Assembly: GCF_001888805.2 (NCBI RefSeq)
Contig: NZ_CP019113.1
Location: 2,542,001 to 2,606,000 of the forward strand
Direction of reading: 5' to 3'
Source of the DNA: Enterobacter sp. SA187
Lineage (GTDB): Bacteria > Pseudomonadota > Gammaproteobacteria > Enterobacterales > Enterobacteriaceae
DNA length: 64,000 bases
In this document: positions 27,624 through 35,098 of the stretch, piece by piece
Layout: every line of letters begins with the position of its first letter
Numbering within the stretch: the first letter of the stretch is position 1
Position numbers and translations under genes: made by a program
The notes under the pieces: model-generated
Database searches by the model: none
What the model saw: only the letters and a program-made list of their open reading frames with translations
Told to the model about the DNA's origin: nothing

Positions 27624-28916
27624 ATGAAGCAGGCATTACGTGTAGTGTTTGGTTTTCTGGTACTGTTTGCAGCGGCGCTGCATGCAGAAGTGCGCATTGA
27701 GATCACCCAGGGTGTCGACTCTGCGCGTCCTATTGGCGTGGTCCCGTTCAAATGGGCAGGTCCGGGCGCAGCGCCGGAAGATATCGGCGGTATCGTTGCC
27801 GCTGACCTTGCGAACAGCGGTAAATTCAATCCGCTGGATCGTTCTCGTCTCCCGCAGCAACCGGCTTCCGCTCAGGAAGTTCAGCCAGCCGCCTGGTCTG
27901 CGCTGGGTATTGACGCGGTTATCGTAGGACAGGTTACGCCTACTCCGGACGGCGGCTACAGCGTGTCTTATCAGCTGGTGGACACCGGCGGCGCGCCGGG
28001 TACCGTGCTGTCGCAAAACACCTTTAAGGTTAACAAACAATGGCTGCGCCTTGCGGGTCACACCGCCAGCGATGAAGTCTTTGAAAAACTTACCGGTATC
28101 AAAGGTGCCTTCCGTACGCGTATCGCCTATGTAGTGCAAACCAATGGCGGCCAGTTCCCGTATGAAGTGCGCGTGTCTGACTACGACGGTTATAACCAGT
28201 TTGTTGTGCACAAATCACCGCAGCCGCTGATGTCCCCGGCCTGGTCACCAGATGGCAACCAGCTGGCTTATGTGACCTTCGAAAGCGGTCGTTCTGCGCT
28301 GGTGGTGCAGAATCTGGCAAGCACCGCAACGCGTCAGATTGCCTCTTTCCCGCGTCACAACGGGGCACCTGCGTTCTCGCCTGATGGCAAAAAACTGGCT
28401 TTCGCTCTGTCTAAAACCGGCAGTCTGAACCTGTACGTGATGGATCTTGCTTCTGGTCAGATCCGCCAGGTGACTGATGGTCGCAGCAACAACACTGAAC
28501 CGACCTGGTTCCCGGATAGCCAGAACCTGGCGTTCACCTCCGATCAGGCTGGTCGTCCGCAGGTTTATAAAGTGAATATCAACGGCGGTACCCCGCAGCG
28601 TATTTCCTGGGAAGGTTCGCAGAACCAGGATGCTGACGTGAGTTCCGACGGCAAATTTATGGTAATGGTGACCTCTAACGGCGGTCAGCAACACATTGCC
28701 AAACAAGATCTGGTAGCGGGTGGCGTGCAGGTTTTATCGTCAACGTTCCTGGATGAAACGCCAAGTCTGGCACCTAACGGCACTATGGTTATCTACAGCT
28801 CTTCTCAGGGGATGGGATCCGTGCTGAACCTGGTTTCTACAGATGGGCGTTTCAAAGCGCGTATTCCGGCAACTGATGGACAGGTCAAATTCCCTGCCTG
28901 GTCGCCGTATCTGTAA
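27624..28916 (+). CDS. tolB: Tol-Pal periplasmic protein TolB
   Basis: TolB is a periplasmic protein with an N-terminal domain and a six-bladed beta-propeller that binds Pal. A signal peptide is clear, with cleavage expected after FAAALHA. Propeller repeats show as PAWSPDG, PAFSPDGK and PTWFPDSQ. From ATG 27624 it has 430 residues as in E. coli; the ATG at 27621 is only 2 nt from the AGGGAG site. The 130-bp gap after tolA may hold the second tol promoter known in E. coli. Confidence 0.97.
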   Translation: MKQALRVVFGFLVLFAAALHAEVRIEITQGVDSARPIGVVPFKWAGPGAAPEDIGGIVAADLANSGKFNPLDRSRLPQQPASAQEVQPAAWSALGIDAVIVGQVTPTPDGGYSVSYQLVDTGGAPGTVLSQNTFKVNKQWLRLAGHTASDEVFEKLTGIKGAFRTRIAYVVQTNGGQFPYEVRVSDYDGYNQFVVHKSPQPLMSPAWSPDGNQLAYVTFESGRSALVVQNLASTATRQIASFPRHNGAPAFSPDGKKLAFALSKTGSLNLYVMDLASGQIRQVTDGRSNNTEPTWFPDSQNLAFTSDQAGRPQVYKVNINGGTPQRISWEGSQNQDADVSSDGKFMVMVTSNGGQQHIAKQDLVAGGVQVLSSTFLDETPSLAPNGTMVIYSSSQGMGSVLNLVSTDGRFKARIPATDGQVKFPAWSPYL

Positions 28917-28950
28917 TAATAAATAATTGATTATTAAAGGAATCAAAGAA

Positions 28951-29472
28951 ATGCAACTGAACAAAGTGCTGAAAGGGCTGATGCTCGCTCTGCCGGTTAT
29001 GGCAATCGCAGCGTGTTCTTCTAACAAGAACGCAAGCAACGACCAGAGCGGCGAAGGCATGCTGGGTGCCGGCACTGGTATGGACGCTAACGGCGGCGGC
29101 AACATGTCTTCTGAAGAGCAGGCTCGTCTGCAGATGCAGCAGCTGCAACAGAACAACATCGTGTACTTCGATCTGGACAAGTACGACATCCGTTCTGACT
29201 TCGCTGCAATGCTGGACGCGCACGCTAACTTCCTGCGTAGCAACCCGTCTTACAAAGTCACCGTAGAAGGTCACGCTGACGAACGTGGTACCCCGGAATA
29301 CAACATCTCCCTGGGTGAGCGTCGTGCTAACGCTGTTAAAATGTACCTGCAGGGTAAAGGCGTTACCGCTGACCAGATCTCTATCGTTTCTTACGGTAAA
29401 GAAAAACCAGCAGTACTGGGCCATGACGAAGCGGCTTACGCTAAAAACCGTCGTGCCGTACTGGTTTACTAA
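28951..29472 (+). CDS. pal: Peptidoglycan-associated lipoprotein Pal
   Basis: Pal is an outer-membrane lipoprotein whose OmpA-like domain binds peptidoglycan and TolB. It has 173 residues from ATG 28951 (after AAAGGAA at 28936-28942). The lipobox IAAC ends at Cys22, and the peptidoglycan motif is VEGHADERGTPEYNISLGERR. Codon use is strongly biased towards highly expressed codons, fitting an abundant envelope protein. An upstream ATG-like start at 28927 is rejected because the signal would be displaced. Confidence 0.98.
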   Translation: MQLNKVLKGLMLALPVMAIAACSSNKNASNDQSGEGMLGAGTGMDANGGGNMSSEEQARLQMQQLQQNNIVYFDLDKYDIRSDFAAMLDAHANFLRSNPSYKVTVEGHADERGTPEYNISLGERRANAVKMYLQGKGVTADQISIVSYGKEKPAVLGHDEAAYAKNRRAVLVY

Positions 29473-29481
29473 GAGAATTGC

Positions 29482-30264
29482 ATGAGCAGTAACTTCAGAC
29501 ATCATCTGATGAGTCTGTCGTTACTGGTTGGCATAGCGGCCCCCTGGGCCGCTTTTGCTCAGGCGCCAATCAGTAGTGTCGGCTCAGGCTCGGTCGAAGA
29601 CCGTGTCACCCAACTTGAGCGTATTTCTAACGCTCACAGCCAGCTTTTAACTCAGCTTCAGCAGCAACTTTCTGATAACCAGTCCGATATTGATTCCCTG
29701 CGCGGTCAGATCCAGGAAAGCCAGTATCAGCTGAGCCAGATGGTGGAACGCCAGAAGCAGATGCAGTCGCAGCTTGATGGTCTGAGCAGCGGTGGTGCCG
29801 CCGCACAGCCAGCGACAGGCGATCAAACAGGCGCAGCGACCGCGACGCCGAACGCCGGGGCGCAAACGCCATCAGCGCCGGTACAGAGCGGTGATGCTAA
29901 TACGGATTACAATGCTGCTATTGCGCTGGTGCAGGATAAGTCCCGTCAGGATGAAGCCATTACCGCGTTCGGCAACTTCGTTAAAAATTACCCGGATTCC
30001 ACTTACCAGCCGAACGCGAATTACTGGCTTGGTCAGCTGAATTACAACAAGGGTAAAAAGGATGATGCGGCGTTTTATTTTGCCTCCGTGGTAAAAAATT
30101 ACCCGAAATCACCGAAAGCGCCGGACGCGATGTTTAAAGTCGGCGTGATCATGCAAGACAAAGGGGACACTGCAAAAGCCAAAGCGGTTTATCAGCAGGT
30201 GATCAGCAAGTACCCCGGCACTGAAGGCGCAAAACAAGCGCAAAAACGACTTAGTGCGATGTAA
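29482..30264 (+). CDS. cpoB: Cell division coordinator CpoB
   Basis: CpoB (YbgF) is a periplasmic protein that links PBP1B activity to Tol-driven constriction. The 260-residue product (263 in E. coli) has a signal peptide (cleavage after AAFA), a trimerising coiled coil (about residues 35-100, VEDRVTQLERIS...QLSQMVERQKQ), an Ala/Thr/Pro linker and C-terminal TPR repeats from about residue 140. It follows pal by 9 nt and ends the tol-pal operon. Confidence 0.96.
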   Translation: MSSNFRHHLMSLSLLVGIAAPWAAFAQAPISSVGSGSVEDRVTQLERISNAHSQLLTQLQQQLSDNQSDIDSLRGQIQESQYQLSQMVERQKQMQSQLDGLSSGGAAAQPATGDQTGAATATPNAGAQTPSAPVQSGDANTDYNAAIALVQDKSRQDEAITAFGNFVKNYPDSTYQPNANYWLGQLNYNKGKKDDAAFYFASVVKNYPKSPKAPDAMFKVGVIMQDKGDTAKAKAVYQQVISKYPGTEGAKQAQKRLSAM

Positions 30265-30276
30265 TGAATGCTGCAT

Positions 30277-30302
30277 GACCAGAAATCGCGGAATTTCTGG
30301 TC
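30277..30302 (+). terminator. Probable terminator after cpoB
   Basis: GACCAGAAAT (30277-30286) pairs perfectly with ATTTCTGGTC (30293-30302) around CGCGGA. The following TTGTC is only a weak T run, so it may stall or process rather than fully terminate. Confidence 0.6.
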
Positions 30303-30350
30303 TTGTCGCATGAATCATAAGCAGTTAAGTGATCTATATCGAAATTTTTG

Positions 30351-30378
30351 TTGCGCCAGATTCATAAACCAGTAATAT
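30351..30378 (+). promoter_or_regulatory. Candidate tRNA operon promoter
   Basis: TTGCGC (30351-30356) and TAATAT (30373-30378) have a 16-bp spacer, about 60 bp before the first tRNA. The GC-rich stretch ATGCCGCCG just after the -10 resembles the discriminator of stringently controlled tRNA and rRNA promoters. Assignment is inferred from these hexamers. Confidence 0.5.
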
Positions 30379-30438
30379 ATGCCGCCGTTGCCACGGGATA
30401 TGAGACATACCTGAAGCAGCGCAAAAAAGCGTTATAGT

Positions 30439-30514
30439 GGGTCGTTAGCTCAGTTGGTAGAGCAGTTGACTTTTAATCAATTGGTCGCAGGTTCGAATCC
30501 TGCACGACCCACCA
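30439..30514 (+). tRNA. tRNA-Lys(UUU), copy 1
   Basis: A full 76-nt cloverleaf: acceptor GGGTCGT/ACGACCC, D-arm AGCTCAGTTGGTAGAGC, anticodon loop CTTTTAA with TTT, T-arm GTTCGAAT and encoded CCA. It corresponds to lysT in the E. coli lysT-valT-lysW cluster at the same place. Confidence 0.98.
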
Positions 30515-30561
30515 ATCTTTCGATTGAACGCAGTAGTAACAGAATGATGAGTAATTTGAGT

Positions 30562-30637
30562 GGGTGATTAGCTCAGTTGGTAGAGCATCTCCTTTACACG
30601 GAGGGGGTCGGCGGTTCGAGCCCGTCATCACCCACCA
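30562..30637 (+). tRNA. tRNA-Val(UAC)
   Basis: A 76-nt cloverleaf with acceptor GGGTGAT/ATCACCC, anticodon loop TTTACAC (anticodon TAC), T-arm GTTCGAG and encoded CCA. E. coli has valT and valZ in this cluster; only one Val gene is present here. Confidence 0.98.
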
Positions 30638-30640
30638 CTC

Positions 30641-30716
30641 GGGTCGTTAGCTCAGTTGGTAGAGCAGTTGACTTTTAATCAATTGGTCGCAGGTTCGAAT
30701 CCTGCACGACCCACCA
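30641..30716 (+). tRNA. tRNA-Lys(UUU), copy 2
   Basis: Identical in all 76 nt to copy 1, starting only 3 nt after the tRNA-Val CCA. It is followed at 30743 by the first tRNA-tail repeat. Confidence 0.98.
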
Positions 30717-30742
30717 ATACTCAGGTGGAAAGCAGTAGTTAA

Positions 30743-30816
30743 ACGTGAAGGATAACGTTGCAACAGCAACGGCCCGAAGGGCGAGGCGAAGCCGAGTCAT
30801 CCTGCACGACCCACCA
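30743..30816 (+). repeat. tRNA-Lys tail element, copy A
   Basis: This 74-nt element ends in ATCCTGCACG plus ACCCACCA, identical to the last 18 nt of tRNA-Lys. It can fold as a closing stem (30744-30753 with 30799-30808, nine of ten pairs) around three small hairpins: CGTTGC/GCAACG, GCCC/GGGC and GGC/GCC. It has no anticodon or T-loop and is not a tRNA. Copy A differs from copy B by one loop base (AACA for GACA). See findings. Confidence 0.9.
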
Positions 30817-30860
30817 ATCATTCTTGCCTGATTTAAATCTTCGAAGTCAACACCCTGAAT

Positions 30861-30936
30861 GGGTCGTTAGCTCAGTTGGTAGAGCAGTTGACTTTTAATC
30901 AATTGGTCGCAGGTTCGAATCCTGCACGACCCACCA
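30861..30936 (+). tRNA. tRNA-Lys(UUU), copy 3
   Basis: Identical to copy 1 over 76 nt including CCA. It sits between tail elements A and B, 44 nt after element A. Confidence 0.98.
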
Positions 30937-30962
30937 ATTCATCGGTGGACCATGATAGTGAG

Positions 30963-31036
30963 ACGTGAAGGATAACGTTGCGACAGCAACGGCCCGAAGG
31001 GCGAGGCGAAGCCGAGTCATCCTGCACGACCCACCA
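30963..31036 (+). repeat. tRNA-Lys tail element, copy B
   Basis: Second copy of the 74-nt element. Closing stem 30964-30973 with 31019-31028 (one A-G mismatch); hairpins 30976-30991, 30992-31002 and 31005-31013; tRNA-Lys-derived 3' tail 31019-31036 ending in CCA. It lies 26 nt after tRNA-Lys copy 3, the same distance as element A from copy 2. Confidence 0.9.
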
Positions 31037-31057
31037 CTTCGAAGAAAATCCCCTAAG

Positions 31058-31133
31058 GGGTCGTTAGCTCAGTTGGTAGAGCAGTTGACTTTTAATCAAT
31101 TGGTCGCAGGTTCGAATCCTGCACGACCCACCA
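31058..31133 (+). tRNA. tRNA-Lys(UUU), copy 4
   Basis: Identical to copy 1 over 76 nt including CCA; last tRNA of the operon, 21 nt after element B and 27 nt before element C. Confidence 0.98.
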
Positions 31134-31160
31134 CTCTTTAAGCAACAAAACAGTAATAAA

Positions 31161-31234
31161 GCGTGAAGGATAACGTTGCGACAGCAACGGCCCGAAGGGC
31201 GAGGCGAAGCCGAGTCATCCTGCACGACCCACCA
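31161..31234 (+). repeat. tRNA-Lys tail element, copy C
   Basis: Third copy of the element, beginning GCGTGAAGGAT instead of ACGTGAAGGAT and otherwise equal to copy B. The closing stem is 31162-31171 with 31217-31226, and the tail ends in CCA at 31234, 8 nt before the operon terminator. All three copies follow a tRNA-Lys, none the tRNA-Val or the first tRNA-Lys. Confidence 0.9.
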
Positions 31235-31242
31235 ATGTAGAA

Positions 31243-31265
31243 AGGCGCCCTAAAGGCGCCTTTTT
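31243..31265 (+). terminator. Terminator of the tRNA operon
   Basis: AGGCGCC (31243-31249) pairs with GGCGCCT (31255-31261) around CTAAA, followed by a T run to 31265. A strong Rho-independent structure. Confidence 0.92.
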
Positions 31266-31290
31266 GCTATGCGCGAAATGCAGGTTTTTT

Positions 31291-31358
31291 GCCGGGTGGC
31301 GCTGCGCTTACCCGGCCTGCAGCGTACGCGTAGGCCCGGCAAGCTTGCGCCGCCGGGC
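31291..31358. repeat. REP pair (BIME) between tRNA operon and nadA
   Basis: Inverted REP palindromes at 31291-31317 (GCCGGGTGGCG...ACCCGGCC) and 31333-31358 (GGCCCGGCAAGC...GCCGCCGGGC), right after the terminator. Confidence 0.85.
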
Positions 31359-31433
31359 GTATACCTCTTCCCGCAAAAAAACGTCCGCCAGCATCTTTAT
31401 CTCTGTGACTTTCCCCTGCTAATCGGCTATGCT

Positions 31434-31451
31434 TGTTTAGCATATAAAACG
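31434..31451. promoter_or_regulatory. Possible NadR operator upstream of nadA
   Basis: TGTTTA-GCATAT-AAAACG resembles the NadR box TGTTTA-N6-TAAACA, with a perfect left half and a poor right half. NadR represses E. coli nadA-pnuC when NAD is plentiful. It lies 75 bp before nadA. Assignment is tentative. Confidence 0.45.
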
Positions 31452-31524
31452 CATCTGGTTTTTTATAAGCAATTTATCGCTTTATGAACCGATATTTGTT
31501 AAGTCAGCAAAACGAGAAAGCCAC

Positions 31525-32574
31525 ATGAGCGTGATGTTCGATCCGGAAACCGCGATTTATCCCTTTCCGCCAAAGCCTGCGCCCTTAAACCATGATGAAA
31601 AACAGGCGTACCGCGAAGAAATTAAACGTCTTCTGAAAGCGCGGGATGCGGTGATGGTGGCGCACTACTACACCGACCCGGAAATCCAACAGCTGGCGGA
31701 AGAAACCGGTGGCTGTATTTCTGATTCGCTGGAGATGGCGCGCTTTGGCGCAAAACATCCTGCCTCAACGCTGCTGGTCGCGGGCGTCCGCTTTATGGGC
31801 GAAACCGCCAAAATTCTCAGCCCGGAAAAAACCATCCTCATGCCAACCCTTCAGGCAGAATGCTCGCTGGATCTCGGCTGTCCGGCCGATGCGTTCAGCG
31901 CATTCTGTGATGCCCATCCGGATCGCACCGTGGTGGTGTATGCCAACACCTCTGCCGCCGTCAAAGCGCGCGCCGACTGGGTGGTGACCTCCAGCATCGC
32001 CGTTGAGCTGATCGAGCATCTCGACAGCCTCGGAGAGAAAATCCTCTGGGCGCCGGACCGGCATCTCGGCAATTATGTGCAAAAACAGACCGGCGCGGAT
32101 GTGCTGTGCTGGCAGGGTGCCTGTATCGTACATGATGAGTTTAAAACTCAGGCGCTGGCGCGCATGAAAGGATTGTATCCGGATGCTGCGATCCTTGTGC
32201 ATCCGGAATCCCCGCAGGCGGTGGTGGAGATGGCTGACGCGGTGGGATCTACCAGCCAGCTGATTGCCGCTGCGAAAACGCTGCCGCAAAAACAGCTGAT
32301 TGTGGCCACCGATCGCGGGATCTTTTATAAGATGCAGCAGGCCGTGCCGGAAAAGGAACTGCTGGAAGCGCCGACCGCAGGCGAGGGGGCAACCTGCCGC
32401 AGCTGTGCGCACTGTCCGTGGATGGCGATGAACGGCCTGAAGGCTATCGCTGACGGCCTCAGAAGCGGTGGCGCTGAGCATGAGATCCATGTTGACGCCG
32501 CGCTGCGTGAAGGCGCTCTCAGGCCGTTAAACCGCATGCTGGATTTTGCAGCTACACTACGTTCATCAACGTAA
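31525..32574 (+). CDS. nadA: Quinolinate synthase NadA
   Basis: NadA condenses iminoaspartate with dihydroxyacetone phosphate to quinolinate, the first pyridine ring in NAD synthesis, using a [4Fe-4S] cluster. The 349-residue product (347 in E. coli) has the three cluster cysteine regions QAECSLDLGC, CWQGAC and CRSCAHC and the segment VAHYYTDPEIQ. It begins MSVMFDPETAIYPFPPKP as in E. coli. It forms an operon with pnuC, 19 nt downstream. Confidence 0.97.
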   Translation: MSVMFDPETAIYPFPPKPAPLNHDEKQAYREEIKRLLKARDAVMVAHYYTDPEIQQLAEETGGCISDSLEMARFGAKHPASTLLVAGVRFMGETAKILSPEKTILMPTLQAECSLDLGCPADAFSAFCDAHPDRTVVVYANTSAAVKARADWVVTSSIAVELIEHLDSLGEKILWAPDRHLGNYVQKQTGADVLCWQGACIVHDEFKTQALARMKGLYPDAAILVHPESPQAVVEMADAVGSTSQLIAAAKTLPQKQLIVATDRGIFYKMQQAVPEKELLEAPTAGEGATCRSCAHCPWMAMNGLKAIADGLRSGGAEHEIHVDAALREGALRPLNRMLDFAATLRSST

Positions 32575-32593
32575 ACAATCATTTGGGGAAAAG

Positions 32594-33313
32594 ATGGATT
32601 TTTTTAGCACGCAGAACATTCTGGTTCACATCCCGATTGGCGCGGGTGGCTATGATTTATCATGGATCGAAGCGGTGGGCACCCTGGCGGGATTGCTTTG
32701 TATCTGGCTCGCCAGCCTGGAAAAAATCAGCAACTACGCGTTTGGTTTAATCAACGTCACGCTGTTTGCGATTATTTTCTTCCAGATCCAGCTCTACGCC
32801 AGCCTGTTATTACAACTGTTTTTCTTCGCCGCCAATATTTACGGATGGTACGCCTGGTCACGGCAAACCACACAAAACGAAGCCGTACTGCAAATCCGCT
32901 GGCTACCGCTGTCGAAGGCTATCACGTGGCTTGCGGTCTGCGTCGTCGCAATCGGTCTGATGACGGTGTGGATCAACCCGGTCTTCGCGTTCTTAACGCG
33001 TATCGCCGTGGCGCTGATGCAGAGCCTTGGGCTTAACGTGGCGATGCCTGAACTTCAGCCGGACGCCTTCCCGTTCTGGGATTCCTGCATGATGGTGCTG
33101 TCCATCGTGGCAATGATCCTGATGACGCGCAAGTATGTGGAAAACTGGCTGCTGTGGGTGGTTATCAATGTGATAAGCATGGTGATCTTTGCCCGTCAGG
33201 GCGTCTACGCGATGTCGCTGGAATACCTGCTGCTGACGTTTATTGCCCTCAACGGCAGCCGGATGTGGATCAAAAGCGCACGGGAACGTGGTTCACGCGC
33301 GCTCAGCCGTTAA
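32594..33313 (+). CDS. pnuC: Nicotinamide riboside transporter PnuC
   Basis: PnuC is an inner-membrane facilitator for nicotinamide riboside, with a fold related to SWEET sugar transporters. From ATG 32594 (after GGGGAAAAG) the product has 239 residues, the E. coli length, and several hydrophobic helices; SRMWIKSARERG closes it. Linking de novo synthesis (nadA) with salvage uptake explains the operon. The open frame begins at 32546 inside nadA but that extension has no match. Its stop codon overlaps the zitB stop on the other strand. Confidence 0.96.
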   Translation: MDFFSTQNILVHIPIGAGGYDLSWIEAVGTLAGLLCIWLASLEKISNYAFGLINVTLFAIIFFQIQLYASLLLQLFFFAANIYGWYAWSRQTTQNEAVLQIRWLPLSKAITWLAVCVVAIGLMTVWINPVFAFLTRIAVALMQSLGLNVAMPELQPDAFPFWDSCMMVLSIVAMILMTRKYVENWLLWVVINVISMVIFARQGVYAMSLEYLLLTFIALNGSRMWIKSARERGSRALSR

Positions 33314-34245
33314 TGATGGTGATGTGCATGACCGGACGGCAGCGAATTCAGCTCGCAGTCCGGTCCGCTACAGGGCTGATACTCCATCTGCACGGTGACA
33401 TGCTCAATGTCATAATGATGCGCCAGAAAGTGCTGAATGCGCGTCAGAAGGGCATCATGGTCGTGCGGCGGAACCACCTGCACGTGCAGCGTCATCACCG
33501 TCTTTTCACCAATCGTCCAGACATGCACATGGTGCGCATCACGCACTTCCGGTATATCCCGGCGCAGATGACGCTTGAGGGCATTAATATCCAGCGACAC
33601 CGGCGCGCCTTCCAGTAATTCATTGACGCTTTCCCGTAACAGCTGCCACGCGCTGCGCAACACCAGACAGGACACCAGCACCGACAGGATAGGGTCGGCA
33701 GGCGTCCAGCCCGTCCACAGGATCACCACCGCGGCAACAATTGCCCCGACCGAACCCAGCAGATCGCCCAGCACATGCAGGGCAGCGGCCCGCACATTCA
33801 GATTTTTTTCCGAACTGCCCCGGTGCAGGATCCAGAATGCCAGCAGATTGGCGACCAGACCGGCGAAAGCAATCGCCATCATGGTGACGCTCGCTACCGG
33901 CTGCGGATGACGGAAACGCTGGTATGCTTCCCAGACAATAAGCAGAGTGATCACCACCAGCGCAATGGCGTTCACAAAGGCCGCCAGGGTGGTCAGCCGC
34001 AGCCAGCCAAAGGTGTGTCGGCCGCTGGGCGGCTTACGTGCAAATCCCACTGCCAGCAGGGCGAAGAGCAGGGCGGCGGAGTCGGTCAGCATATGACCGG
34101 CATCGGCAAGCAGCGCCAGCGAGCCGGAAACCAGGCCACCCACGACTTCAATAATCATAAACAGGGTGGTGACGCCAAACGCCAGCAGTAAACGGCGTCC
34201 GTTTTCATCGGCGGGCGGGTGAGAATGAGAGTGCGAATGCGCCAT
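33310..34245 (-). CDS. zitB: Zinc efflux cation diffusion facilitator ZitB
   Basis: ZitB exports zinc in exchange for protons and gives baseline zinc tolerance. The 311-residue product (313 in E. coli) has six membrane helices with the CDF metal-site motif DAGHMLTDSAAL in helix II and HVLGDLLGSVGA in helix V, His-rich termini (MAHSHSHSHPP, HAHHHH) and a C-terminal cytoplasmic domain. It converges on pnuC with a 4-bp overlap. Confidence 0.95.
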   Translation of the reverse strand: MAHSHSHSHPPADENGRRLLLAFGVTTLFMIIEVVGGLVSGSLALLADAGHMLTDSAALLFALLAVGFARKPPSGRHTFGWLRLTTLAAFVNAIALVVITLLIVWEAYQRFRHPQPVASVTMMAIAFAGLVANLLAFWILHRGSSEKNLNVRAAALHVLGDLLGSVGAIVAAVVILWTGWTPADPILSVLVSCLVLRSAWQLLRESVNELLEGAPVSLDINALKRHLRRDIPEVRDAHHVHVWTIGEKTVMTLHVQVVPPHDHDALLTRIQHFLAHHYDIEHVTVQMEYQPCSGPDCELNSLPSGHAHHHH

Positions 34246-34312
34246 TTTTATAATCCCGGCATGGTTAATAATCAGCGCCTTACATCATTACAGATTTTTT
34301 TGTTTTCGGCAC

Positions 34313-34338
34313 AAAAAAGGAGAGCCGAAGCTCTCCTC
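34313..34338 (-). terminator. Terminator of ybgS
   Basis: On the minus strand GGAGAGC and GCTCTCC flank an extra-stable C(TTCG)G loop and are followed by TTTTTT. It ends ybgS transcription upstream of zitB. Confidence 0.9.
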
Positions 34339-34360
34339 TTTATCAACTTATGGCTGCCGG

Positions 34361-34780
34361 TTACTGGGACGTGCCATCAGTTTTGGTGTTGGTATCGTTA
34401 TTCACACCGTCACCGGTCTGAACTTTTTCATTGATGTCCGGGCATTTGCCGTCTTTACACTGGGTATTTTTGTGGATGTCGTCTTTACTCATCGTCTCGC
34501 CAGAGGCGCTGGTGTTGCCGCCAGTCATACCCGGCGCTGTAGTACCGGTGGTGGTATTGGTACCAGTTGCAGTATTGGTATTGCCGGTATTGATGTCTTT
34601 ATTACCCACACTATTTGGCGCTACATTCTGATGAGCATCCGGGGCAACCTGACCCGCGCTCGCTGCCGCATTCGCGTTGCCGTTGTTATCGGAAGAAGCA
34701 GCATCCGCCGCCAGTGCTGCGCCGCTGGCCAGCGTTAATGTCGTCGTCAGGAAAAGTGCAGTTAATTTATTCATTTTCAT
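34361..34780 (-). CDS. ybgS: YbgS homeobox-like stress protein of unknown function
   Basis: Secreted small protein of unknown role, present in most enterobacteria. The 139-residue product (126 in E. coli) starts MKMNKLTALFLTTTLTLASG with a signal peptide cleaved after GAALA. The mature part is Asn/Thr/Gly-rich and lacks predicted folds; HKNTQCKDGKCPDINEKVQTGDGVNND near the C-terminus has two Cys and is the best conserved piece. The extra length is a Thr/Gly-rich insertion (about TNTATGTNTTTGTTAPG). ATG 34783 is an alternative start. Confidence 0.88.
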   Translation of the reverse strand: MKMNKLTALFLTTTLTLASGAALAADAASSDNNGNANAAASAGQVAPDAHQNVAPNSVGNKDINTGNTNTATGTNTTTGTTAPGMTGGNTSASGETMSKDDIHKNTQCKDGKCPDINEKVQTGDGVNNDTNTKTDGTSQ

Positions 34781-35010
34781 CATATTGCTCCTGTGCTCGT
34801 CATTTGATTGGACATTGGGTCCAACAGTGCAGATGTGATACGAATTCATCGCCCAGTGGTGAAAGATGCCAAATCCAGCCGGTAAGGCAGAATGGGATCT
34901 CGTTAAAACAAACAAATAAAGTGCTTACAGTAAAAAAGTTTAGCTACGAACCCGACGTTCGCTACTATCTGGAGCTTTTTAACTGGTTTTCAGGAATTAT
35001 CCGTATCAAG

Positions 35011-35051
35011 TGTAAAAGCGCGTTTACACTTTAATGCCGAGCAGTTAGATT
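35011..35051 (+). promoter_or_regulatory. aroG promoter overlapped by a perfect TyrR box
   Basis: TGTAAA-AGCGCG-TTTACA (35011-35028) is an exact strong TyrR box. Its right half, TTTACA, doubles as the -35 hexamer of a promoter with -10 TAGATT at 35046-35051 and a 17-bp spacer. In E. coli TyrR with phenylalanine represses aroG from such a site. The rest of the 318-bp gap 34781-35098 holds nothing else that I can support. Confidence 0.85.
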
Positions 35052-35098
35052 GGGAGTATTGCAATCACTTCTATTTGTATGGCAAAGCTGGGATCCCC

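Noticed and set aside
30743..30816. Reading the tail elements as tRNA pseudogenes or functional tRNAs
   Set aside because: Only the last 18 nt come from tRNA; there is no D-arm, anticodon or TTCRANY loop. They are listed as repeats instead.
30439..31234. A CRISPR array, suggested by regularly spaced repeats
   Set aside because: The repeats are tRNA genes and tRNA-tail elements in a transcribed operon; spacing and content do not fit CRISPR and no cas gene is present.
31269..31487. 72-codon frame between the tRNA operon and nadA
   Set aside because: It runs through two REP palindromes and the possible NadR site.
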